A stretch of 64,000 bases of DNA from Cantharellus purpuraceus (lineage: Eukaryota; Basidiomycota; Agaricomycetes; Cantharellales; Hydnaceae), in contig JALBUN010000023.1 in the NCBI GenBank assembly GCA_025174535.1, positions 1,426,001-1,490,000 on the forward strand. The letters are read 5' to 3'. The stretch's first letter is position 1, and each line of letters starts with the position of its first letter. Of this stretch, positions 9,172 through 19,261 are shown piece by piece. Both the position numbers and the translations under genes were made by a program. The notes beneath the pieces were generated by a model. The model was not told the DNA's origin. It saw nothing but the letters and a program-made list of their open reading frames with translations, and searched no databases.

Positions 9172-12143
9172 ATGGTCCAAATCAAACGTTCGCGCACTGA
9201 CAAGGCATCCGAGGATGAGGAGTCTACCGCCAGCCACAGACTTTTATACTCCAAATCTAAAGTATACGTCAACCCCACCCCATACGCTAGAGATAACATC
9301 CCTGGATTTGTGGCCTTGGTTAAGAAGGTGTGCAGGACAGGCACTTACAGTAGCAGTGCACTCAGGTTTGTTCATTCAGGAGGGTTTCAACCCTGTCTAC
9401 CTTTTAGCTTGGATTCCCGAGAGTTTGCTAGATGAAAAGGGGCGTGACGAGTGGGATAAGTTCCTAAAAGTAGAGAAGGCATCTCTAGATGATGAGGAAG
9501 GTATATCTACAAATATTGCCTTCAATAGCCATATTCTGATTAATGCCAGACGTCGTGTTCATTGATCCACCGGTCTCGCGACCTGAGAATTACGCATTCT
9601 CGGTTCTACTGTCTTCCATTTACAGCTTGGTAGCTGTTCCACCTTCTCTCTCTTCGTGGCATGGCACTGTCACTATCAACCTCATCCATGAATCGACGTT
9701 GCCTACTCTTCATTTCCATGACGATGAGTCACGTTCGGTGCACCTTCCGGCACCGTCAAACTATCCAGGGACTTATCCTCCGTCATATCCTCCGTTACCT
9801 AGCAGGACAACATGGGGAGGTGAAAGTCTAATTGCTGGTCTTCGCCCTTATGCGAACATCTTGCGGTCGTCACTTGAGCCAACCTTATTTCTCGTCGACC
9901 CTTCTCGCCAGGACATTGAGACACACTCTGTCGTCCTCTTCTCAGATGATGCGGTGGATTCCATCCTCTCACCTTCTTCATCCCCAATCCCTATTCACCG
10001 CCGGCCACGACCTGTATCCTCACCCCCCACAGGTACAAGGCGTCGCACATCCGTTCTTCACGCATCATTTGCATCATCACAGTCGCCTTCAGCGAGCATT
10101 ATGCAGTCATTTTCCAATATTACACGTGCCACGCGCCATGCGGCGCAGCAGATACTTTCGCATCCTCTTGCAAAACCCATTGTGCCCCACCTACCAGATC
10201 CTGTTCGGAGTCTTGTCAGCGTCAACGGCGAATGGAGCAGCTGGGTTGAAAAAGGTGGTATGGGCGAGTTTGAGAGTGCTCGAGTCTACCTCGCGAGATG
10301 GGCACGAATTGTCGCAGAAGAAGGGGAGCGATCCCGGTTGCGCGAATCTCTGCCCTCAACGTCTGGTACACAAGCACTTCATGATGATTCTGAGGCATCT
10401 TCTCTTGGCATCTTCGAACTCATTCACTCAACATCTAATCTTCCTATTCCTCGGCCTACCCGAAATCCGCGACATCCGGTTGATAGAGCGCAATGGGAGG
10501 CTTGGTTCTCCATAGACGGAAGACCAAAGGTTGCTAAGAGGGAAATGAGGGCGGAAGTATTTCGAAGGGTGAGAGTCCCGTCTTTTCCCTTCTTCTTTTC
10601 TGTGATCGACACAATTTTTAGGGCTTGACCCATGATATACGACGGAAAGTGTGGCCATACATTCTTGGTGTGGTGCCATGGGATGCAAGCACGGAGGAAC
10701 GGGAAGCCCTGTGGGAAGAGAAGCGACAGAAGTATCAAGAAGTTTATAATGAATGGTGTGGTGTGGAAGAAGTGTTCAGCCGTGAGGATGTTGTGGAGGT
10801 TCGAGATAGTCTGATTCTTGAATACTTACACTGAAATCTCTGTTTTTGATGCTCCCCTGCAGGAGCGACACCGTATTGATGTTGATTGTCGTCGAACAGA
10901 TCGCTCTCAACCCTTGTTCTCGGCGCAGACAGGGCCAAGTCAAGGATATGATGGACTGTCCACTAATAAGTATTATTCCTCCATCTCTCCCAACCACGAG
11001 GATATCGGAGCACAATCACCCAGTAACGAACATGTGGAGCGGTTGTCTACTGTCCTTCTCACGTACAATTTCTACGAGAAAGAGCTTGGTGAGATTGTTT
11101 CCCCTCATTGTTGAAAGCCGGAAGAAGGCCAGAAATGACAGTACTAACGTCTAAGGGCTCGAAGGGTACGTGCAGGGTATGTCTGACTTGTGCGCACCGA
11201 TATATATCGTCATGGGCGCCGACCAAGAGATGACATTCTGGTGCTTTGTACAGGTTATGGATCGCATGGTATGTGAACCAATAAGCGATATAGCGCAATC
11301 GTTATGCTGAATATACGCCTTACAGAAACAAAACTTTCTCCGAGATCAGAGTGGCATGAAAAAGCAACTTTTAACTTTACAGCAACTACTTGCTGTCATG
11401 GACCCCCAGCTTTACCGTCATTTAGGTGATGAAATTATGCTTCTGACTTAATCACGAATTTAATCCTCCTTAACAGAAAACGTTGATGGACTTAATCTCT
11501 TCTTTTGCTTTCGGTGAGAGCGACACACGTATCGTGTTACGTCCTGCACTAATAATCTACGTAGATGGGTACTCATCACTTTTAAACGCGAGTTTCCGTT
11601 TGACGATGTGCTACGTCTTTGGGAGGTGAGATCATGATTGGTGGAATTTTTCATAGTATGCGAAACTAATATATGGGTTAGGTTTTATGGACGGATTATT
11701 ACAGCTCTCAATTCGTGTTGTTTGTTACTTTGGCGGTATTGGAATCACATAGAGACGTCATATTGCGGTATCTGGTGGAGGTACAGTACTCGATCAGTCC
11801 ACCTCGTTTGAAAAGGAACTCACGAGAACTTCACAGTTTGATGAGATTCTCAAGGTGGGTTTTTACTAATGCAACTCATGTGATGTGGTGGTCACTGACA
11901 TTTGAACAGTACTGCAATGAATTAAGCATGACTATCGAGCTCGACTCTACTCTGGCTCAGGCGGAGGTTCTTTATCTGTCATTTGCCCAACTTGTTGCCG
12001 ACATCGACTGTCGACAAGCGGGAGACGCACCAGATAAGATAGAAGGACTTCGCAAAAGAGGCGGCAAAAGAAACGGACAATCCCTCAGCTTGCCATTGAT
12101 TAGTGAGAACCTCCGGGAATTGTTGGAGCGGAACGACAGTTAG
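9172..12143 (+). CDS. GYP7: Rab GTPase-activating protein, TBC domain (Gyp7/TBC1D15 type)
   Basis: About 840 residues. The N-terminal half matches the Gyp7 Rab-binding domain (LLYSKSKVYVNPTPYARDN, GFNPVYLLAWIPESLLDEKG, RPYANILRSSLEPTLF). The C-terminal half is a TBC domain with both catalytic fingers: RHRIDVDCRRT (IxxDxxR arginine finger) and YVQGMSDL (YxQ glutamine finger). These are followed by FCFRWVLITFKREFPFDDVLRLWEVLW-type helices. The start at 9172 (MVQIKRSRT) is chosen because it is in frame with the first domain exon; a 52-nt intron (GTGTGC...TTCAG) then joins VKK|EGFNP. Gyp7 stimulates GTP hydrolysis by vacuolar/late-endosomal Ypt7 (Rab7). About eight introns are inferred. Confidence 0.88.
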
Positions 12144-12493
12144 TTGGCGTACCGCGCTGCTTTGCCGTTACCCAGGACCTTGTGTCCCGTGTGTTGCTAT
12201 GTACAAATTGTATCTATGTCTCCCTTGTTCACCGTATTCACATTCTAGTTTGCCGTTATGCGAGCAACAAGGCCGGGATCCAAACTCCAACGTTTGGGTG
12301 GGTCCACTTGTTGAGCCATCTCCTAAAGCGAGGGCTCAATCGCAATAGTCGACAGTATTTTTCATATCAGAACTGGAAGGTATCGCGAGATATACTAGCA
12401 CGGATATCTGAAGCTACAAGTAAAGAGTTATTATGAATCATTCATCATGTCCATTGCATCAAGAAATGAAGATCTGAGAACGAGCAAGATGGT
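12144..12493. other. Intergenic, convergent 3' ends
   Basis: This 350-bp gap lies between the stops of the Rab GAP and the lipid phosphatase. Only untranslated tails are expected; no gene or repeat was recognised. Confidence 0.4.
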
Positions 12494-14164
12494 TCATACT
12501 AATTCATTCCCAGGTGTTGGCGCTGGTGATGAGGTTGGTCCCGGGGGTAAAATTTCCTCTCCTTCCCCTTCTTTCCATACTTCCTTTAAACTGATGGGAA
12601 GATCAACGTCGTCCATCGATGATCTCTGCAGGTTCCCATGCACTTGCGCATCCTCAATATGGTCTCCGTGATGAGAATCGCGAGAGTTGCGTGGTTGGTG
12701 GAGGTGTGCAGTCTCGCTGATTGAGTCAGGGTGATTGCTGTCAGGCATATGGGTGCCGGTTCGAGAATTACGGCTCCGAGATATGCGAGGCGAGTAAGGG
12801 CGGTGCGACAGCGGATGAGACAGAGACGGGTAATATTGTCTGTAGGAGAACCAAGCTAGGAACAGTCCAAGCAAACTACCGACGAGGGCATCTTGCCAAT
12901 GATGGCGGTAATCCATTGTGCGAGATATTGCGACAAGACCTAGGTCGCCCAGTGATCAATGGCTTAGTGAATGTATGGAGACGCGCGTACCAGCTCCCAT
13001 TAAGGGGACAACAGCTAGCCAAGCCTTCCTCGCGTGTCCTCTGCGGTCGAACAGATGGAGTTTTCCAGCCAGGTAGAAAAATAGAAAGCCAAGTCCGGCA
13101 AAGGATACTGCCTGACCAAGTCAGCAGCAAGATAGCAACCCCTAGAAATATACATACAGCTCGAATGCCCCGAAGGGAAGCTTCTGAAGCCATCTTTGAG
13201 GATTGCGTTGTCGGTCTGAGTGCATATAGTTGCATTTACGAGTCCAAAGACTGGATGGTTGGTGGAACCCGGCCGAGGTTGACACCGATCAATACAATCT
13301 GCGAGGCTGCTCTTAGTGCTGAAATTCAACCTTCCAGTGATAGAGCTGACCAGGCCTTGGGCGACCCACTGAACAGGGCTATGAGTAAGGAGTAGCTAGG
13401 ATACTGCGAAAATCTTTTACCTGTGACTTTAACGATATTAGTGATGGTTCCTGTGAGAGCAAGAGCAAGAACAGCTTGATAACACTTGTGTCAAAATTTG
13501 AGAGGCAAGCAGTGTGGTTTGAGGCACCTCCTAGCCAGCTTGTATGACAGTCCCAAAATGAGCGTATGGACATCATGTTGACGGCCAGCATGAGGACCAG
13601 AGGCGCCACCAAGGCGATGAGAAATAAGTTTGTGTTCTGTAGCGGTTGGTGAACTTCAAGCCACCATTTGCGACTCAACTCACAGATACACGTTCATGAA
13701 CTGCAAAGCTATACACAAGGAAACACAGAGTTAGTGCGATACGGCTCACAGCGAGGATCACGCGCGTACGTATGTTGGATCCTGGGTCGGAGTCAGTTCC
13801 ACAAGATACATCGGTCTCATCATGAGAGACGCTACGTACGAGGTATCGTCCAGCGAAAATTCACGCTTGAATGGCTCCACGCTGTCCAGGATGAAAAATA
13901 CACCTCTGTGAGAGATGCACGGAATTAACGTGCTCAATCGAAGGTAGAGCTCATGCGCACGCAATCACCAGTGTCAATACCCTTTTGAAACAGCATGTCA
14001 TGAGCCATCGTACAGGGTTTTAGGATAAAATTTGCTCGCCAGTCCACGCCATACGATAACAAGATTGCTACTCTACGCTGCTTGTCGACTGCTTCTGTAC
14101 GGCGATGCAAGCTGAAGAAACCTGGATTTGACAGTGTCTGCTGCTCATAGGTTGGTAGTGACAT
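12494..14164 (-). CDS. DPP1: PAP2-family lipid phosphate phosphatase (DPP1/LPP type)
   Basis: A multi-pass membrane enzyme that removes phosphate from phosphatidate, diacylglycerol pyrophosphate and similar lipids. All three parts of the PAP2 signature are present after splicing: KVTVGRPRP, DGFRSFPSGHSS and SRTMDYRHHWQD. The start at 14164 gives MSLPTYEQQTLSNPG, then a first membrane helix (LLSYGVDWVLTLVIAGVFF) and VEPFKREFSLDDTS, typical of the family. Joining VDW to VLTL needs a GC-AG intron (13982-14039). Another helix reads LFLIALVAPLVLMLAVNMM. The C-terminal tail is Ser/His/Pro-rich and cytosolic. About eight introns. Confidence 0.87.
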
Positions 14165-14293
14165 TGATATCGGAAGAAGTGACGGGGTATCAATATGATG
14201 CAAGATCGTAAGAAGAGAATGCCGCCGTTTTCTGGCCGCATCCTATCTTCGAGCATGCAGCGGCTCGGCACTCGCTGACAAAGACAGAGTGCT

Positions 14294-15119
14294 ATGGCTC
14301 ACGTCGTCACTCCACTGGATCAACCGTCAAACTACAAAGACTCACAGAACCGAGTAGACAGGCACGCCCAGAACGAGGTCCTCTCAAGGTCCTCCACTCT
14401 CTACGTATGTCTCGAAAACCACTTGAAGTCCCGAGTTATATTTATTATAGCCTTAGGTTGGCAATCTCAGCTTCTACACCACCGAGGAGCAGATATATGA
14501 ATTGTTTTCTAAATGCACAAGTCCAGAAGAAGGAGGAGGTGTAAAAAGAATCATCATGGGTCTGGATAGAAATACCAAGTATGTCTCCCTGGTCGAGCTA
14601 ATCTCCGACAATCCTGACTGTTTCAGAACACCATGCGGCTTTTGCTTTGTGGAATACTACACACATGCTGAGGCGTTAGCAAGTATGCGCTATGTTAGCG
14701 GTACAAAACTTGACGAGCGGGTCATACGATGTGACCTTGACTTGGGTTACAAGGAGGGCCGTCAATACGGTCGAGGAAAGAGTGGTGGTCAGGTACGGGA
14801 TGAGCACCGGCAAGACTATGACGCGGGCCGAGGTGGATGGGGTGCACAGGCCCAGAGACTTGAGATTGAGCGACGCCGTGAGGTCGAGGATCGTTACGCA
14901 GACGCAACCGATGGTCCAGGCGCAGTGGCCGGTGGGGGTGGCGATTGGAAAGAGCGTGAGGGGGCAGGACCCACCCTCAAAAGAGGCAGATCTCCTGACG
15001 ATGAAGGAGACGCTTCAAGGCCGGTGAGCATACATTACTCTCGTGTCTCATCGGCTGCTCTCACACCACACAAGACTGCTCGATCTCGTAAAGATCGGGA
15101 TCAGGACGAGGACAGTTAA
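14294..15119 (+). CDS. CBC2: Nuclear cap-binding complex small subunit CBP20
   Basis: CBP20 holds the m7G cap of nuclear RNA together with CBP80. After splicing the RRM reads [20 protein letters not shown] and, further on, [20 protein letters not shown] (RNP1: GFCFVEYY), followed by the cap-clamping tail [28 protein letters not shown], which is nearly invariant in the family. Between SKC and VKRIIMG there is an extra piece (TSPEEGGG) absent from the human protein as I know it. The C-terminal extension is Gly/Arg/Asp-rich. Introns: GTATGT...CCTTAG after LY, GTATGT...TTTCAG within NTK, and a possible in-frame 51-nt intron (15024-15074) near the end. It is convergent with the RRM gene, stops 28 bp apart. 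Confidence 0.92.
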
Positions 15120-15147
15120 TTGAACCCTCTATCTCCTATACTTCACT

Positions 15148-15949
15148 CTAATATACAACCCGCGCTCGCAACGTATACTCCACTGGTCCACCTCGAGTAT
15201 ATCGTGTCATATGGAGTCGGCGTACAAGGCGATGGGCCTCAGAGACCGAAAGCGTACGCACATAGTGTCGTGAAGTGAAGGCTGCCCTCCCGTCGCTATA
15301 AAAAGACTCAGAAATGCAATGACACAGATACTATGCTACTCACGGCTTGATCTTGACGATATTTTGTTCACTACTCGCAGAGCCTGCTAACCGGAAGCCT
15401 TTGAGATATTCTCTTAGATTCTCTACAGTGAGCCTGCCGGGTAATCCCCATATGACGACATTTTTGCCACGTTCGCGCACACCAGCGTCAGGCCCATTGC
15501 CAGTGATGACCCCCCGGTTCATCGCATTCTCTCGTCCCTTGGCTCCTCTCGACCGACCAGGTATGCTGTCCAACGAGTGAGTAAGTACCACATCCAAGGG
15601 GAAACCTGCCATTTGAGCAGTCCTGAGCTGATGAAACGCGGGATCGACGTGGACCGGGTGTGCAAACGTGACAAAGGCCTTCCCAACGGGAAGGAACTTA
15701 TTATGATCTATGTATACTTCACAGGAATAGCTTAGATCAGTGGTGAGAACAACTACAGACAGGACTCGCCATTTTGCGCATTCTCAACCTTGTTCTTCAC
15801 TAGAAGACGCCTGACATCAGAAACCGACGTTGTTCGTGGGATGTTACGCAGAACAACAGTTGTTTTCAAGCTGGGGACTGTTTGTGCAAGTTAAATCTTT
15901 GAAAGAAAATGCACGTATTTCAATCCCTACCGCTAGGTAGTTTGTTCAT
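15148..15949 (-). CDS. Two-RRM-like RNA-binding protein, uncharacterised
   Basis: The spliced product has about 215 residues. The first exon is only MNKLPS; after a GTAGGG...CAG intron follows LKTTVVLRNIPRTTSVSDVR RLLVKNKVENAQNVYIDHNK and VGKAFVTFAHP, the RNP2/RNP1 pattern of an RRM. A second RRM-like fold reads KNVVIWGLPGRLTVENLREYL and ends VSEAHRLVRRLHMTRY. One intron is GC-AG (15717-15769); the last (GTGAGT...TTATAG) joins KIKP to DGRAAF. The target RNA is unknown. Its start codon lies 35 bp from that of SNRNP27 on the other strand, so the two genes must share promoter sequence. Confidence 0.65.
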
Positions 15950-15984
15950 GACTCGCGTTACATAATCCACTGAAGGCCACACTA

Positions 15985-16945
15985 ATGTCTTCGCGCGACG
16001 ACCGGCGACGACGCGAGCGTAGCTGGGAAAAGGATAATAGGGAGAAAGAAAGAGACAGAGACAGACACCAAGATAGGGAGCGGCGTGGAAGCGAATACCG
16101 TAGAAGACGAGACAGCAGGTCACGAAGTCCACGTCCTAGCCACGGTGATCGCGACCGAGATGGAAGAAGCGGTGAGTATCATTTGTCGCTTCTTTGCTCC
16201 CGAGGACGGCTCAGCCTACATGTAGACAGACGAGGTTACGAGCAAGAGCACGATTCTAGAAGGGGTCGCGATCGGAGGGACGAGAGGCTACGAGATGACA
16301 GAAGGCCATACGACAGAGTTGACAAACGTGACTCGGGAAAGCATCCCCCAGAAAAGAGCCACGATCATGATAAAGACAGCAGGTCTGTTCGTTCAGAAGC
16401 TGACAAGCTGAGAAACACTCGTGAGTCAACTTCGAGACCAGGTGCAACTATGATTCTATGGCCATATACTCTCATTAACATCTTATTCTGCACCATCAGT
16501 TGAATCTCCCAAACCAGCTGCGCCATCTGGTTCTGGTTCCAAGGTTGATGACGACCTAGAGAACGGTCAAACAGAACCTGGGGAAGAAGTTGAGCCTATG
16601 GATGCAGAGGACGAAGAGCCAGACATGATGGCGTTGATGGGCTTTGGTGGCTTTGATTCAACGAAAGTAAGAGATCATCTTCTTATCAGCTGCTTTTCAT
16701 CGACCAGTTACTTTAGGGCAAACCTGTACAAGGTAATCAAGAGGGTGCTGTCAACATCAAGAAACAGCGAACGTGGAGGCAATATATGAACCGGTCTGTA
16801 TATAGCTACTGGATTGCATTCTCTGAGTTGACGATGTTCATTGGCTTATGTAGTCGTGGCGGCTTCAATAGGTATGCAGTGTGGCATAAAAGTGTGGCTG
16901 CTGCTTACTGTGCTTTTATTTAGACCTCTTGATAAAATCAAGTGA
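15985..16945 (+). CDS. SNRNP27: U4/U6.U5 tri-snRNP 27 kDa protein (SNRNP27)
   Basis: This is a spliceosome component of the tri-snRNP that influences 5' splice site choice. The N-terminal two thirds are an Arg/Asp/Ser/Glu-rich RS-like region (MSSRDDRRRRERSWEKDNRE onwards). The C-terminal block is the diagnostic conserved domain: DMMALMGFGGFDSTKGKPVQ, then NIKKQRTWRQYMNR, RGGFNRPLDKIK and stop. About five introns are needed; the last ones are very close together in the conserved block (near 16663-16717, 16795-16855 and 16873-16923). Confidence 0.92.
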
Positions 16946-17221
16946 TTTGGGTTCTGCTCTTGTTGTATTTAACTCGCCAGTATGATTCGATGTCTTGACC
17001 TAATTATCCGTAAACTGGCACGAGTTCTGGCACGTACATTCCCCTTGATCGGGTTCCTTATCTAGAGATGAACAGAACAGAAGTCATAATTGGACCTTGA
17101 AAGTTACAAGCCGTGTAATACGGGAATTGCGAGCGTGATGTAGCAAAGTGGGTGCGCATGTCGAAAAGGATGGTTGTTTCAACGTGACAATTAGCCCCTC
17201 AACTCCTCTCCGTGGCTGAAG
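16946..17221. other. Intergenic, convergent 3' ends
   Basis: The gap between the SNRNP27 stop and the eIF1 stop holds likely 3' untranslated tails; nothing else was recognised. Confidence 0.4.
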
Positions 17222-17730
17222 CTAGAATCCGTGCAACTTGATCGTGCTCTTTGGAATACCCTCTTCGGTGAGGAATGTAGATATTTTGAGCCTCTGATCA
17301 CCTTGGAGTTGGATTACTTGGCCAAGTTCGTCGTCGTCAACAAGGGTGCCGTTGCAGGCAAATTCCTAGAGTGGGGTAAACACCAGCACTATGCAACGAC
17401 TAGAGCGAGAATAGAGGCACCTTCTTGAATGCCTTGAGAAGCTTCTTAGGGTCGTACTCTGTTCTGTCTGTCAGCCAGGCACCAGGACGACGCAGAAAGC
17501 CACTCACCCTTTGGCAAACCTTGCAACGTTGTCAACGTCTTGCGACCATTTCTCTGCTGAATACGGATATGAATGTAGTTCTGTTGAGATCCGACGTCGT
17601 TTGAGTCTCCAAGGGGGTCGCCTTCATCCGCGAACGGGTCTGGGAATAGATAAGTATGAGTGAACCGTACAGAATGTTGCAAGATGAAGGGAGGGAATGA
17701 ACCGTAGGAGTTGAGGTTCTGCACGCTCAT
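17222..17730 (-). CDS. SUI1: Translation initiation factor eIF1 (SUI1)
   Basis: eIF1 binds the 40S P-site and guards start codon selection. The spliced protein (about 113 residues, the usual length) reads MSVQNLNSYDPFADEGD, NYIHIRIQQRNGRKTLTTLQ GLPKEYDPKKLLKAFKKEF, CNGTLVDDDELGQVIQLQGDQ and ends TKEEGIP-like TFLTEEGIPKSTIKLHGF. The first intron has a weaker donor (GTTCAT) splitting the Asp codon in SYD. Two further introns lie near 17447-17510 and 17365-17420. It is divergent from the following plus-strand gene with 160 bp between start codons. Confidence 0.93.
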
Positions 17731-17890
17731 GCGATGGGGAGGATACACTTCTGAGTGGGGGTTTGATTTAGAGAGCAAGATAGGCAGACAAGTTAGGATG
17801 ATTCAACAATGGCTGTTACGTATAAGTACAAGTCTAGGCGCTAAACACAATCAAGCCTATATTTCGCATCCAGCCGAACATCGCTGTAAC

Positions 17891-18504
17891 ATGACTCCAA
17901 CCGCTGAAAACTCCTCGAAACGCCGTCACAGGAACGGGCCTCCTAGATTTCAGCATCTTCCCGCCGAAAGAGGTGACTCCCAGCCTCACTCATGATTATA
18001 AGCTGCCAGGTTGATTTGAGGGTCACAGCTAGAAAATTGAAGAAAGACTGGGTGGAAAAGAAAAAGATAAAGAGCATATGGCGACGACAAAGGCGGAAGC
18101 ACGGTCTACTAGCTGTGCAGGCTGGAGGCACCTCACAGGAGGAAGCAACTATCAAACCTTCAGAGGCTATGGAACCTGAAAACACCGAATTGAGTGGTGA
18201 AGAGTTGGATCGTGTGGACGTGGATCAGTCAATACCCTCAGCGACGACATCCCTTATAGCACCACGGCCTTCAGCTGAAAAGCCGCAGATCAAGCCAAGA
18301 TCATTTTCTCCATCCCAAATAGACAAGTCGCGTCAAATGCCAGAAATACCTTCAATAACCCATCGTGAGAGATCGCGGCGCTTCCTGAGTGGGCAGGCTA
18401 GTCGAAGAGGTGGTGGATTTGTCAGAGGAAAAGGAAAGCAACCTGATATGCGGGTAAAGATGGGGAAATTACTAGAAAAGATCAAGCAGAACCATACAGG
18501 TTAA
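17891..18504 (+). CDS. Small basic protein, possibly an rRNA-processing factor (Fyv7-like)
   Basis: Start ATG at 17891, one intron (GTGACT...CACAG, 17972-18028), about 185 residues. The N-terminal part is Lys/Arg-rich (RRHRNGPPRFQHLPAERA, then RKLKKDWVEKKKIKSIWRRQ RRKHGLL). The middle is acidic and disordered, and the end is basic again (RRGGGFVRGKGKQPDMRVKM GKLLEKIKQNH). The KLKKDW-x-E-x-KKIKS pattern reminds me of fungal proteins annotated as Fyv7-type rRNA-processing factors, but this is a weak resemblance. The gene ends only 52 bp before the Rpc11 start on the same strand. Confidence 0.5.
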
Positions 18505-18556
18505 GCGCTTCAGCCATAGGCTTGAGCGCCTAGTGAGAATCCTGGTCGCCTGTCCA

Positions 18557-19133
18557 ATGCTTTTCTGCCCAACCTGTGCAAATATTCTGGTCATATCAAG
18601 GCAAGAATCCTGTTAATGCTTTGTCTTCAGAAATGCAGAACGGATGGATTTAGTGACACTGGCTATAATAAGTGGGCGTGCAATACGTGCCCATATGAGT
18701 TTCCCATATCGAAACAAGTCAACCACATCGCCACCTAACCTGAACTGCTTTGACGCTCTTTGCAGATGACTTCCCGCACGCGGCTAAAACGTAAAGAAGT
18801 AGATGATGTTCTAGGTGGAGAGGAGATGTGGAAAGATGCTGATCAGACCGAGAGTATGCTGCATAGCTCCATGCACTGGTTCTGTGAATAACTCGGCTTT
18901 CAGAACAATGCGACAAGTGTGACTCGAATCGCGCATACTACAAGCAGCTTCAGATACGATCAGCAGACGAACCCATGACAACCTGTGAGTCCATATGCAT
19001 ATATACTACTCTAGCTCATATCGCGCAGTTTACCTGTCTGTAGCTACGCGTTTTCATACGTGTGGAGTTTGGAGCACTAATCGTGATATATCACAGCTGC
19101 GTATCGTGTGGCTATAACTCCAGAGAGAACTAA
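18557..19133 (+). CDS. RPC11: RNA polymerase III subunit C11 (RPC10/POLR3K)
   Basis: This small Pol III subunit is needed for RNA cleavage, termination and reinitiation. My model has six exons: 18557-18600, 18654-18717, 18766-18853, 18904-18984, 19029-19035 and 19097-19133. The N-terminal zinc ribbon reads MLFCPTCANILVISSDTGYN KWACNTCPYEFP, the linker TRLKRKEVDDVLGGEEMWKD ADQTE. The TFIIS-like C-terminal ribbon reads KQCDKCDSNRAYYKQLQIRS ADEPMTTFYLCVSCGYNSREN, with the Asp-Glu hairpin pair for cleavage. The first intron is GC-AG. The fifth exon has only 7 nt, yet it supplies the Phe-Tyr before the last Cys pair. The usual Trp near the C terminus is Ser here. Total is about 106 residues, the family length. 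Confidence 0.82.
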
Positions 19134-19261
19134 AATGCAAGCTAAGAGACCCAAACGCAAATATTCAAATAACGCAACAGGAAATTGAATGCGGTGGCGA
19201 GCATCATGTATGACCCCCACCTTGTCATCATAGTGTACATGTTTAGCGTCTTTAGGATGCA

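Noticed and set aside
19036..19096. RPC11 lacking its second zinc ribbon (premature stop after the FT/CL reading)
   Set aside because: A 7-nt exon followed by a 61-nt intron restores the Cys pair and a normal C terminus, which explains the stop better than a truncation.
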